Shown: positions 26,526 through 35,108 of the stretch, piece by piece | How the letters are laid out: each line of letters begins with the position of its first letter | How positions within the stretch are numbered: position 1 is the first letter of the stretch | Assembly: GCF_008123425.1 (NCBI RefSeq) | Contig: NZ_VSSS01000031.1 | Span: forward strand, 1-64,000 | Direction: 5' to 3' | DNA from: Bradyrhizobium rifense | Lineage (GTDB): Bacteria > Pseudomonadota > Alphaproteobacteria > Rhizobiales > Xanthobacteraceae | DNA length: 64,000 bases | The notes under the pieces: generated by a model | What the model was told of the DNA's origin: nothing | The model's input: only the letters and a program-made list of their open reading frames with translations | The model's database searches: none | Program-made: the position numbers and the translations under genes

Positions 26526-27206
26526 ATGCGCCTCCTCATCATCGAAGACGACCGCGAATCCGCCGACTATCTCGTGAAGGCGTTTCGCGAGGTCGGACAC
26601 ATTGCCGACCACGCCGGTGACGGCGAGGAGGGCCTCGTCATGGCCGAGAACGGCGATTACGACGTGCTGGTGGTCGACCGCATGCTGCCCAAGCGCGACG
26701 GGCTGTCGCTGATCGGCTTGCTGCGCGACAAGGGCGATACGACGCCGGTGCTGATTCTCTCCGCGCTCGGGCAGGTCGACGATCGCATCAAGGGCCTGCG
26801 CGCCGGCGGTGACGACTATCTGCCAAAACCCTATTCCTTCGCCGAGCTGCTCGCCCGCGTCGAGGTGCTGTCGCGCCGCCGCGGCGGCCCGGCCGAGGAT
26901 ACGCTCTACCGTGTCGGCGACCTCGAGCTCGACCGGCTCTCTCACCGCGTCGCCCGCGGCAAGGACGAGCTGACGCTGCAGCCGCGCGAATTCCGCCTGC
27001 TCGAATATCTGATGAAGCATGCCGGCCAGGTGGTGACGCGCACCATGCTGCTGGAAAACGTCTGGGACTATCATTTCGATCCACAGACCAACGTGATCGA
27101 CGTGCACATTTCGCGGCTGCGCTCCAAGATCGACAAGGGTTTCGAGCGGCCGCTGCTGCACACGATCCGCGGCGCCGGGTACATGATCCGTGACGGCATT
27201 CGGTAA
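26526..27206 (+). CDS. OmpR-family response regulator
   Basis: Response regulator of 226 residues. The receiver domain opens with RLLIIEDDRESADYL, has the phosphoacceptor at about D51 (VVDRMLPKRDG) and K near 100 (PKPYSFAELL), and is followed by a winged-helix DNA-binding domain (QPREFRLLEYLMKHAGQVVTRTMLLENVWDYHFD). The ATG at 26526 was chosen because the receiver starts there; upstream TTG codons are possible because the ATG has no good ribosome binding site. The kinase gene overlaps its last 17 bases, so the two are coupled. The family is close to the heavy-metal CusR/QseB type, but the signal is unknown. Confidence 0.9.
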   Translation: MRLLIIEDDRESADYLVKAFREVGHIADHAGDGEEGLVMAENGDYDVLVVDRMLPKRDGLSLIGLLRDKGDTTPVLILSALGQVDDRIKGLRAGGDDYLPKPYSFAELLARVEVLSRRRGGPAEDTLYRVGDLELDRLSHRVARGKDELTLQPREFRLLEYLMKHAGQVVTRTMLLENVWDYHFDPQTNVIDVHISRLRSKIDKGFERPLLHTIRGAGYMIRDGIR

Positions 27207-28650
27207 ACTCGTCCGCACCACGGCATTCCGGCTGACGCTGGTCTACCTGTTCCTGTTTGCGATTTTCGCGGCCTCGCTGCTCGGCTATTTCGCCTGGAAC
27301 ACGCGGCGGCTGATCACCGAAGAGATCACGCAGACGGTGAATGCCGAGACCTCGGAGATCAACGACATCTACGGGCGCCGCGGCCTGTTCGGCCTGGTGC
27401 GCGCGATCGAATATCGCGCGCTGCGGCCGGGCGCCAATCTCTACCTCGTGACCACGCCGACCGGGCAGGCGGTTGCCGGCAATGTCGGCTCGCTGGCACC
27501 GGGCGTGATGGCGACGCGCGGCTGGTCCGAGACGGCCTACAGGCGAATCGAGGACGCGAACGAACACGATCATCGCGCGCTGGTGCGTGTGACCGAGTTG
27601 GAGAACGGCTTCCGTCTCCTGATCGGCCGCGATCTCGACGAGCGACGGCGCTTGTTCGGTATCGTCGCCAAGGCGGCGCAATGGTCGGTGCTGATCGTCG
27701 TGGTGCTTGGCCTCGGCGGCGGCATTTTCGTCGCGCGCAGGGTGCTGACGCGCATCGACGCGATGTCCGGCACGGCGCATCGCATCATGATCGGCGATCT
27801 CAGCGAGCGCCTGCCCGTCGGGCGCAGCGGCGACGAGCTCGACCGCCTCGCCGAAAACCTCAACGCCATGCTGGAGCGGATCGAGGCGCTGATGGCGGGG
27901 CTGAAGGAAGTCTCCGACAACATCGCCCACGACCTCAAGACGCCGCTGACGCGATTGCGCAATCGCGCCGAGGAAGCGCTGGCGAAATCGGGCGGCGAGG
28001 CCGACTACCGCGCGGCGCTGGAGCGGACCATCGAGGAATCCGACGGGCTGATCCGCACCTTCAACGCGCTGCTGATGATCGCGCGCGCGGAGTCCGGCCA
28101 GGCACGCGGCAACATGGATGATTTCGACGCGGCCGATGTCGCGGGCGGCATTCACGAGCTCTACGAGCCGCTGGCCGAGGATGACGGCATGACCTTGAGG
28201 GTGAAGACGCAAGCCGCGCCCATTCACGGCAATCGTGAATTGATCAGCCAGGCGCTCGCCAATCTCGTCGAGAACGCGATCAAATACGGCAAGCCGGCGG
28301 CGCAGTCGGCGGGAACCGTGGTCAGCATGGACGCCCGTCAGATCACGATCGAGGCGAAGCGCGAGGGAGACCAGGTGCTGCTCAGCGTCACCGATCGCGG
28401 CCCCGGAATCCCCGAGGCCGATCGCAAGCACGTCGTCGAGCGATTCGTCCGGCTGGAGGCGAGCCGCACCATGCCGGGCTCCGGCCTCGGCCTCAGCCTT
28501 GCATCCGCTGTCGCCACATTGCATGGCGGTGAATTGCGGCTGGGCGACGCTCAGCCTGGCCTCGTCGTCACGCTGATGCTGCCGGCGCGCGCGGGGGCCG
28601 GCGACAGGGTTGCTCCGCCAATGCCGGATGTGCCACAGAAGGTGGCATGA
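27190..28650 (+). CDS. Sensor histidine kinase
   Basis: Membrane histidine kinase of 486 residues, partner of the regulator it overlaps. Two membrane segments (about 13-33 and 158-180) flank a periplasmic domain of about 120 residues. A HAMP domain follows (RIDAMSGTAHRIMIGDLSERLP), then H247 in IAHDLKTPLTRL, an N box LANLVENAIKYG, and G boxes DRGPGIPEAD and GSGLGLSLA. The G region is interrupted by an Ala/Gly-rich insert at about 365-380. Its stop overlaps the glnE start by four bases, so translation of glnE may be coupled to this system. Confidence 0.9.
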   Translation: MTAFGKLVRTTAFRLTLVYLFLFAIFAASLLGYFAWNTRRLITEEITQTVNAETSEINDIYGRRGLFGLVRAIEYRALRPGANLYLVTTPTGQAVAGNVGSLAPGVMATRGWSETAYRRIEDANEHDHRALVRVTELENGFRLLIGRDLDERRRLFGIVAKAAQWSVLIVVVLGLGGGIFVARRVLTRIDAMSGTAHRIMIGDLSERLPVGRSGDELDRLAENLNAMLERIEALMAGLKEVSDNIAHDLKTPLTRLRNRAEEALAKSGGEADYRAALERTIEESDGLIRTFNALLMIARAESGQARGNMDDFDAADVAGGIHELYEPLAEDDGMTLRVKTQAAPIHGNRELISQALANLVENAIKYGKPAAQSAGTVVSMDARQITIEAKREGDQVLLSVTDRGPGIPEADRKHVVERFVRLEASRTMPGSGLGLSLASAVATLHGGELRLGDAQPGLVVTLMLPARAGAGDRVAPPMPDVPQKVA

Positions 28651-31619
28651 ACCACTCCGCGCCGGGAAACGCGGACAAGCATGGTGAGAGCCTGGCCGCG
28701 CGCTTCGCGGAGGCTCCCCATATTGCCGCTTCCACAATCGACGAACCACGTTTTGAAAGCTGGCTGGCCGAGCTTGAGCCGGCACACTCGGCTCGTGTTG
28801 AAGCGTTGCTGGTCCATCCCTTTGCCCGGGACATTCTCGCCGGGATCGCGGAATTCTCGCCTTATCTGTTCGATCTGGTGCGTGCCGATCCGCTGCGCCT
28901 GATCCGGCTGCTCGAATGCGAGCCGGATGCACATCTCGCTGCGCTGATCGCAGAGGCGAGGAGCGCGGTGCTCGCCGCCCCCGACGAAGCCGAGGTGATG
29001 CGGCTGCTTCGTCGCATGAAGGCGGAGGCGGCGCTCCTGATCGCGCTGTGCGACACCGGCGGAGTCTGGCCGGTGATGCGGGTGACAGCCGCGCTGACCG
29101 ACATTGCGGTGTCGTCGGTGCAGGCGGCGCTGCAGTACTTGCTGCGACAGGAAGCCGCACGCGGCAAGCTCGTGCCGCCAGATCCGGAAGCGCCGGAGGT
29201 CGGCTGCGGCCTGATCGTGCTCGCGATGGGCAAGATGGGCGCGGGCGAGCTGAACTATTCCAGCGACATCGATCTCATCGTGTTCTTCGATCCCGATGCC
29301 ACGACGCTTGCGCCCGACATCGAGCCGCAGCCGTTCTTCGTCCGGGTGACGCAGGGCATGGCGCGCATCCTCCAGCAGCGCACCTATGACGGCTATGTTT
29401 TCCGCGTCGATCTGCGGCTGCGTCCTGACCCGTCCTCGACGCAAGTGGCGATCTCGCGCGACGCCGCGCTGAACTACTACGAGCGGGAAGGGCGCACCTG
29501 GGAGCGCGCCGCGATGATCAAGGCGCGTGCCTGCGCCGGCGACGCCAGAGCAGGTGAGGCGATGCTGGCCGAGATCGCGCCGTTCGTCTGGCGCAAGCAT
29601 CTCGACTTCGCCGCACTTGCCGACGTGCACGACATGAAGCGGCAGATGCAGACTTATCGCGGCCAGAGCGAGGTCTCGGTCGAGGGCCACAACGTCAAGG
29701 TCGGCCGTGGCGGCATCCGCGAGATCGAATTCTTCGCCCAGACGCAGCAGCTGATCGCCGGCGGCCGGCATCCGGAATTGCGGGTGCGGCCGACGCTTGC
29801 CGCGCTCAACATCCTCGCGTCCAGCAACTGGATCACCCCTGTGGCGCGCGACGAGCTGACTACGGCCTATGAATTCCTGCGCCGGGTCGAGCACCGTCTC
29901 CAGATGATCGCCGACGAGCAGACCCATGCGCTGCCGGAGGACAAGGAGGCGGTCGAACGCTTCGCCTGGTTCTTCGGCTATGACAGCCGCGAGACTTTTG
30001 CGCGCGACCTGCTGAGCCAGCTCGGGATCGTCCAGGGGCATTACGAAAAGCTGTTCGAGGGCGATGATCCGACCGGCACGGCAAGCCTGCCCGCGATCGA
30101 CTATCGCGCCGGTCCCGACGATCCGCGCCTGCTTCAGTACCTGACGACGCTCGGCTTCAAGAAGCCCGCCGCCGTGGCGCAGACCGTCCGCGACTGGCTC
30201 ACCGGCGACTACCGCGTCTTCCGCAACGAGCAGACGCGAAACGCCTTCGTCGAGTTCGTCCCGGCCCTGATCGACGGCCTCGCGCATGCCGAGGGGCCGG
30301 ACCGTGCCGTCGTGGCGTTCGATCAATTCCTTCAGGCGCTCCAGCGCGGCGGCCGGCTGATCACGCTGCTCGGCCAGAACCGCGATCTCGTTGCGCTCGT
30401 CGCGCTGGTGCTGGGCGCGGCGCCCCGGCTTGGCGAGATGCTGGTGCGGCAGCCGCAGCTGATGGACGGCCTGATCGATCCGCGCTTCTTCGGCGCCATG
30501 CCGGACAAGCGGGAATTGTCTGCGCGGCTTGCGACCACGGTGCACGATGCAGGCTCCTACGAGGAGTTCTTGGACCGCCTGCGCCTGTTCGGGCAGGAAA
30601 GCCTGTTCCTGATCGGCACGCGCATCCTCTCCGGCACCGTCTCGGCGCAGCAGGCGAGCACCGCCTTCGCCGACGTCGCCGAGGGCATCGTCCACACCGT
30701 GCACCGCCTTGTCGCGGAGCGCTTCGCCGACCAGCATGGGCGGATCAACGGGCAGGAGACCGCCATCATCGCGATGGGCCGGCTCGGCAGCCGCGAGATG
30801 ACGGCGTCCTCGGATCTCGATCTGATCCTGCTCTATGATTTCGACAGCGACAATCCGGACTCCGACGGCCAGAAATCACTCCAGGGCGCGCATTACTTTG
30901 CGCGCCTCACCCAGCGCCTGATCAGCGCCTTCACCACCCGCACCAATTACGGCGTGCTCTACGAGATCGACATGCGGCTGCGTCCCTCGGGACGCGCGGG
31001 TCCGGTGGCATCGAGCCTCGTCTCCTTTGCGGACTATCAGGCCAACGAGGCCTGGACCTGGGAGCACATGGCGTTGACGCGCGCGCGCGTGGTCTCGGCA
31101 TCGCCCGAATTTACCGTGCGGATCGAGAGTATCATCCGCGAGGTCCTGACCCGTCGCCGCGATCCCGCGGTCACCGCCAACGACGTCGCCGACATGCGCC
31201 GGGCGATCGCGCAGGAGAAGGGCGAGACCGACTATTGGGACCTGAAATATGCCTCCGGCGGCATGGTCGATATCGACTTCATCGCGCAATATCTCCAGCT
31301 CGTCCATGCCCATGCCAAGCCGGATATTCTCGACGTAAGCACGGTGCAGGTGCTGGAGAATGCCGCGAGGCTCGGCGTGCTGCCGCACTCGGAGGCGGAG
31401 ATCCTGCGCGCCGCGGCGCGGCTCTATCACGATCTGACGCAGATCCTGCGGCTCTGCGTCAGCGACCGCTTCAAGCCGGAAACGGCGGGCACCGATCTTC
31501 AGCGCGTGATGGCGCGCGCTGGCGATGCGCCGGATTTCTCGTCGCTGGAGGCGCGGGTGAAGGAGACGCAAGGCGAGGTGCGGCGCGTGTTCAAGGCGCT
31601 GGTCGACAATCGCGGCTAG
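28647..31619 (+). CDS. glnE: Glutamine synthetase adenylyltransferase/adenylyl-removase
   Basis: Bifunctional regulator of glutamine synthetase, 990 residues, the usual length. The N-terminal adenylyl-removing nucleotidyltransferase has GKMGAGELNYSSDIDLIVF at about 194-212, and the C-terminal adenylylating domain has GRLGSREMTASSDLDLIL at about 710-728; both keep the G-S-D-x-D metal site. Helical PII-binding and linker regions lie between and after them. It attaches or removes AMP on GlnA according to nitrogen status. The ATG overlaps the kinase stop (ATGA), and its stop codon interlocks with that of the convergent YdeP-type gene. Confidence 0.96.
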   Translation: MNHSAPGNADKHGESLAARFAEAPHIAASTIDEPRFESWLAELEPAHSARVEALLVHPFARDILAGIAEFSPYLFDLVRADPLRLIRLLECEPDAHLAALIAEARSAVLAAPDEAEVMRLLRRMKAEAALLIALCDTGGVWPVMRVTAALTDIAVSSVQAALQYLLRQEAARGKLVPPDPEAPEVGCGLIVLAMGKMGAGELNYSSDIDLIVFFDPDATTLAPDIEPQPFFVRVTQGMARILQQRTYDGYVFRVDLRLRPDPSSTQVAISRDAALNYYEREGRTWERAAMIKARACAGDARAGEAMLAEIAPFVWRKHLDFAALADVHDMKRQMQTYRGQSEVSVEGHNVKVGRGGIREIEFFAQTQQLIAGGRHPELRVRPTLAALNILASSNWITPVARDELTTAYEFLRRVEHRLQMIADEQTHALPEDKEAVERFAWFFGYDSRETFARDLLSQLGIVQGHYEKLFEGDDPTGTASLPAIDYRAGPDDPRLLQYLTTLGFKKPAAVAQTVRDWLTGDYRVFRNEQTRNAFVEFVPALIDGLAHAEGPDRAVVAFDQFLQALQRGGRLITLLGQNRDLVALVALVLGAAPRLGEMLVRQPQLMDGLIDPRFFGAMPDKRELSARLATTVHDAGSYEEFLDRLRLFGQESLFLIGTRILSGTVSAQQASTAFADVAEGIVHTVHRLVAERFADQHGRINGQETAIIAMGRLGSREMTASSDLDLILLYDFDSDNPDSDGQKSLQGAHYFARLTQRLISAFTTRTNYGVLYEIDMRLRPSGRAGPVASSLVSFADYQANEAWTWEHMALTRARVVSASPEFTVRIESIIREVLTRRRDPAVTANDVADMRRAIAQEKGETDYWDLKYASGGMVDIDFIAQYLQLVHAHAKPDILDVSTVQVLENAARLGVLPHSEAEILRAAARLYHDLTQILRLCVSDRFKPETAGTDLQRVMARAGDAPDFSSLEARVKETQGEVRRVFKALVDNRG

Positions 31620-33925
31620 TTCGGCTTTGACGTCGCGTCGGCAGCCGGCTTGATCTGCACCGGTATGGATTTGTACGACGGCGTTCCAGACTTCGCGTCG
31701 TAGTGATCGAGCGCGACCAGCACATTGGCCTCTGGGTAGTAGGCCGCAACCGACCCTTCAGCGATCTTGTAGGCGACAGCCGTCACGCCGCGCAGGATGC
31801 GCTCACTCAGGCCTTGCTCGGCCGGATCATCAACGCTGACGTCGACGATGTCGCCATGGCTTAATCCGCGTTTTGCAAGATCCTGCGCGTTGACGAAGAC
31901 CACGTCGCGGCGCCCCTTGATGCCCCGATAGCGGTCGTTCAGCCCATACAGCGTCGTGTTGTACTGATCGTGGCTGCGGATCGTGGTCAGCGTCAGTGCA
32001 TTTTCGTTCGGCGGATCTTCTTCGAGGCCGGGATAGATCAGGAAATTGGCCTTCTTGGTCGGTGTCAGCCATTCGCGTTCGGAGGCGGCGTTGCGAGGAC
32101 GGAAGCCGCCGGGATGCAGGACGCGCGCGTTGAAATCCTTGAACGCGGGAAAAATGGCTTCGATCGCATCCCGTATCTTGTTGTAGTCGGCAATCATCTC
32201 CGACCATCGCACTTTGGTATTGGGCAATGTCGCCATCGCCATTTCGGCGATGATGGCCGGTTCGGATTTCAGGTGTTCGGATGCGGGCTTCAGGCCGCCG
32301 CGCGATGCATGCACCATCGACATCGAGTCTTCAACGGTGACGGCTTGCGGGCCAGTGGCTTGCATGTCGATTTCGGTGCGTCCCAGACATGGCAGGATGA
32401 ACGATTGCCTGGCCAGCAGCAGGTGTGAGCGATTGAGTTTGGTTGCGATATGGACAGCAAGATCGAGGCCGCGCATCGCCTCGAAGGTGGCTTGCGGGTC
32501 CGACATGGCGACGGCGAGATTGCCGCCGAGGCAGATCAGCGCCTTCGAACGGCCGTCCCGGATGGCTTCGACCGCCTCGACCGCGTTATGTCCTTTCGCG
32601 CGTGGTGGCTCGAAACCGAAGACGCGGGAAATGCCGTCGAGCAGAGCGTCATTTGGGATTTCGGTGATGCCGACGGTCCGGTCGCCCTGCACATTGGAAT
32701 GGCCGCGCAACGGCGAGATGCCGGCGCCCTCGCGTCCGATATTGCCGCGGAGCATCAGCAGATTGGCGATCTGCTGCACATTGCCGGTGCCGTGCCGGTG
32801 CTGGGTAATGCCCATGCCATAGTTGATGATGACACGATTGGCCTTGGCATAGACGTTTCCGATGGCCTCGATGTCAAACCGCGGGAGACCGGACGCCGCC
32901 TCGATCGCATCCCAGGACGTCGCCTCGATATCTGCCAGCAAGGCCTCGATGCCTGTGGTGTGGGCCGCGATGAACTCGCGGTCGAGCAGGCCGGGGCCAC
33001 CTTTCGCAAGGCTGCTTGCATCGAGGGCAAGCAGGGTCTTCATCATGCCCTTGAGCACCGCGATGTCGCCGCCGACCTTCACCAGATAGTAGGAGGACGC
33101 GATCGGTGTGGAGTCGAGCGTCAACATCTCCACCGGACTCTGCGGCGATGTAAAGCGCTCCAGGCCGCGTTCGCGAAGCGGATTGATCGCGATGATCGGC
33201 ACGCCGCGCTTGGACGCCTCGCGAAGCGTGGTCAGCATGCGCGGATGGTTGGTGCCGGGATTGTGGCCGATGCAGAAGATGCAGTCGCTGTGGTCGAAGT
33301 CCTCCAGCGTCACCGTGCCCTTGCCAACCCCGATCGATTCCGGAAGGCCGACGCTGGTGGCCTCGTGGCACATGTTCGAACAGTCGGGAAAGTTGTTGGT
33401 GCCGTATTCGCGGACGAACAATTGATACAGGAAAGCGGCCTCGTTCGAGGCCCGTCCCGAGGTGTAGAACTCAGCCATGTTCGGATCAGGAAGCGCGCGC
33501 AGCGCCGCGCCGATCTGGCTCATGGCATCCTGCCACGAGATCGGCAGATAACGGTCCGTGGCGCGATCGTACACCATAGGGTGGGTGAGGCGGCCTTCGT
33601 TTTCGAGATCGTAATCCTGCCAGGTCCAGAGTTCGCTGACGGTGTGGCTGGCGAAGAACTCGGGCGTGGTCCGTTTGGCCGTCGCCTCCCAGGTCACGGC
33701 TTTGGCGCCATTTTCGCAGAACTCGAACGACGAGGTGTGCTTCGGGTCCGGCCAGGCGCAACCGGGACAGTCGAAGCCGTGGGGCTGGTTCATGGTGAGG
33801 AGACCATGGGTCTCCTTAGCCGGCGACATCTGCCCGCGAACCGCGTCGGCGACTGCTTTCAGCGCGCCCCAGCCTGCGGCCGCGCCCTGGTAGTCCTCAA
33901 TGCCTTCGAGTTTCTTCCGGGTCAT
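31616..33925 (-). CDS. YdeP/FdhF-type molybdopterin oxidoreductase
   Basis: Molybdopterin-dependent oxidoreductase of 769 residues, close to the YdeP/alpha-subunit-like formate dehydrogenase group. The N-terminus has the Fe-S-like pattern FDCPGCAWPDP; the active-site region has NMCHEATS, and FCIGHNPGTNHPRM, HRHGTGNVQQIANL and PLRGHSNVQGDRTVG line the pterin cofactor sites. The reaction is unknown; E. coli YdeP is linked to acid resistance. The ATG at 33925 has a better ribosome binding site (GAGGCGG) than the ATG at 33937. It follows the fds operon on the same strand after a 134-base gap and may share its FdhD for cofactor sulfuration. Its stop overlaps the glnE stop. Confidence 0.88.
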   Translation of the reverse strand: MTRKKLEGIEDYQGAAAGWGALKAVADAVRGQMSPAKETHGLLTMNQPHGFDCPGCAWPDPKHTSSFEFCENGAKAVTWEATAKRTTPEFFASHTVSELWTWQDYDLENEGRLTHPMVYDRATDRYLPISWQDAMSQIGAALRALPDPNMAEFYTSGRASNEAAFLYQLFVREYGTNNFPDCSNMCHEATSVGLPESIGVGKGTVTLEDFDHSDCIFCIGHNPGTNHPRMLTTLREASKRGVPIIAINPLRERGLERFTSPQSPVEMLTLDSTPIASSYYLVKVGGDIAVLKGMMKTLLALDASSLAKGGPGLLDREFIAAHTTGIEALLADIEATSWDAIEAASGLPRFDIEAIGNVYAKANRVIINYGMGITQHRHGTGNVQQIANLLMLRGNIGREGAGISPLRGHSNVQGDRTVGITEIPNDALLDGISRVFGFEPPRAKGHNAVEAVEAIRDGRSKALICLGGNLAVAMSDPQATFEAMRGLDLAVHIATKLNRSHLLLARQSFILPCLGRTEIDMQATGPQAVTVEDSMSMVHASRGGLKPASEHLKSEPAIIAEMAMATLPNTKVRWSEMIADYNKIRDAIEAIFPAFKDFNARVLHPGGFRPRNAASEREWLTPTKKANFLIYPGLEEDPPNENALTLTTIRSHDQYNTTLYGLNDRYRGIKGRRDVVFVNAQDLAKRGLSHGDIVDVSVDDPAEQGLSERILRGVTAVAYKIAEGSVAAYYPEANVLVALDHYDAKSGTPSYKSIPVQIKPAADATSKPN

Positions 33926-34071
33926 CTGCCGCCTCATTGTCTGGAGTGACAGGATAATGCCAGCGTACGCCTATGAGCCACGCAATAAATTGCGAGCCGA
34001 CACTTGGCCGCGCCCGGTATCGGCGAGATAATCGTGCGATTTCGATAGAGTGCGCGGCCCGGCGCCCGCGC

Positions 34072-34287
34072 TCAGGGCTGCTTGAGCGAGGTGAGGGCTT
34101 CGAGCACGTTCGGCTCGAGGCCTGCGCCGCCGGCATCGAGGTGCGCGAAGATGGCGCGCTTCATCCGGGGATCCCAGAACTTCTTGATGTGGTCGGCGAT
34201 CCCCGGCACGGCCTTGTCGTGGCCCTGGCTGCGGAAGAACGTGCCGATCTGGTTGGCCATGTAGACGAGGCGGTCAGGCGACGACAT
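34072..34287 (-). CDS. fdsD: Formate dehydrogenase delta subunit FdsD
   Basis: Small cytosolic subunit of 71 residues for the NAD-dependent molybdenum formate dehydrogenase. It has the family pattern RLVYMANQIGTFFRSQG followed by VPGIADHIKKFWDPRMKRAIFAHLDAGG. The ATG at 34287 lies within the end of fdhD (14-base overlap). FdsD is needed for full activity in related bacteria, probably during cofactor insertion, though it is not always found in the purified enzyme. It is the last gene of fdsGBA-fdhD-fdsD. Confidence 0.92.
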   Translation of the reverse strand: MSSPDRLVYMANQIGTFFRSQGHDKAVPGIADHIKKFWDPRMKRAIFAHLDAGGAGLEPNVLEALTSLKQP

Positions 34288-35104
34288 TGACGATCTCCGG
34301 AGCACGATGAGCCGTGATGCGGCCCGGGTGCGTGAACACTTCAAACCCGTCGCTGCGGGCAATCGCAATCAGCGTGATGCCGGCGGCCTCCGCGGTGCGG
34401 ACCGCGAGCGCGGTGGGGGCGGAGACCGCGACCATCACCGGCGCGCCAATGGCGGCCGTCTTCTGCACCATCTCGACCGACACGCGGCTCGTCAGCAGAA
34501 CCATGCCGCAGCTTGCGTCCGTCCGGCTGCGCGCCAGCGAGCCCGCGAGCTTGTCCAGCGCGTTGTGGCGGCCGACGTCCTCGCGCAAGGCGCCAATGCC
34601 ATTCGAAGGCGACCAGAACGCCGCTGCGTGGACCGCGCGGGTCTGGATGTTGATCGCCTGCAGGGGCGCGATGGTCTGCATCGCCGCCATGATCTGCTCG
34701 GGCGTGAAGGTCTGGCCCGGCGGCACGATGGCCGCAGGCCGTATGGCTTCGGCGATGGAGTCGATGCCGCAGATGCCGCAGCCGGTGGGCCCGGCAATGT
34801 GGCGGCGCCGCTCGCTGATGCGCGCGGCGTTGTCCTGCTCGAGCCACATGCGCAGCTCGATGCCGTCGTCGAGGCGGACCACATCGAGCGACTTGATGTC
34901 GTCGACCGATGTGATGATGCCTTCGTCCAGGCTGAAGCCGACGGCAAAATCCTCGAGGTTCTGCGGAGTCCCCATCATGACGGCATAGGTGCCGCCATTA
35001 TAGGTCAGCGCCAGCGGTGTCTCCTCGGGGATCAGCCGCGTCCCTTCTGACGCAACGCCGTCGCGCCAGATATCGCGGTCGATGGCCTGGACAGGCACGT
35101 GCAT
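34274..35104 (-). CDS. fdhD: Formate dehydrogenase sulfurtransferase FdhD (FdsC)
   Basis: Protein of 276 residues that binds the bis-MGD cofactor and transfers sulfur from a cysteine desulfurase to it, a step required for formate dehydrogenase activity. The CGICG motif with the two essential cysteines is present at about residues 109-113, with the conserved VGRHNALDKLAG and SRVSVEMVQK segments downstream. It starts four bases after the fdsA stop and overlaps fdsD. In fds operons this gene is also called fdsC. Confidence 0.95.
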   Translation of the reverse strand: MHVPVQAIDRDIWRDGVASEGTRLIPEETPLALTYNGGTYAVMMGTPQNLEDFAVGFSLDEGIITSVDDIKSLDVVRLDDGIELRMWLEQDNAARISERRRHIAGPTGCGICGIDSIAEAIRPAAIVPPGQTFTPEQIMAAMQTIAPLQAINIQTRAVHAAAFWSPSNGIGALREDVGRHNALDKLAGSLARSRTDASCGMVLLTSRVSVEMVQKTAAIGAPVMVAVSAPTALAVRTAEAAGITLIAIARSDGFEVFTHPGRITAHRAPEIVNVVA

Positions 35105-35108
35105 CCTG

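Noticed and set aside
26788..30737. Long minus-strand frames opposite the two-component pair and glnE
   Set aside because: They are shadows of the plus-strand genes, with arginine-rich composition and no ribosome binding sites.
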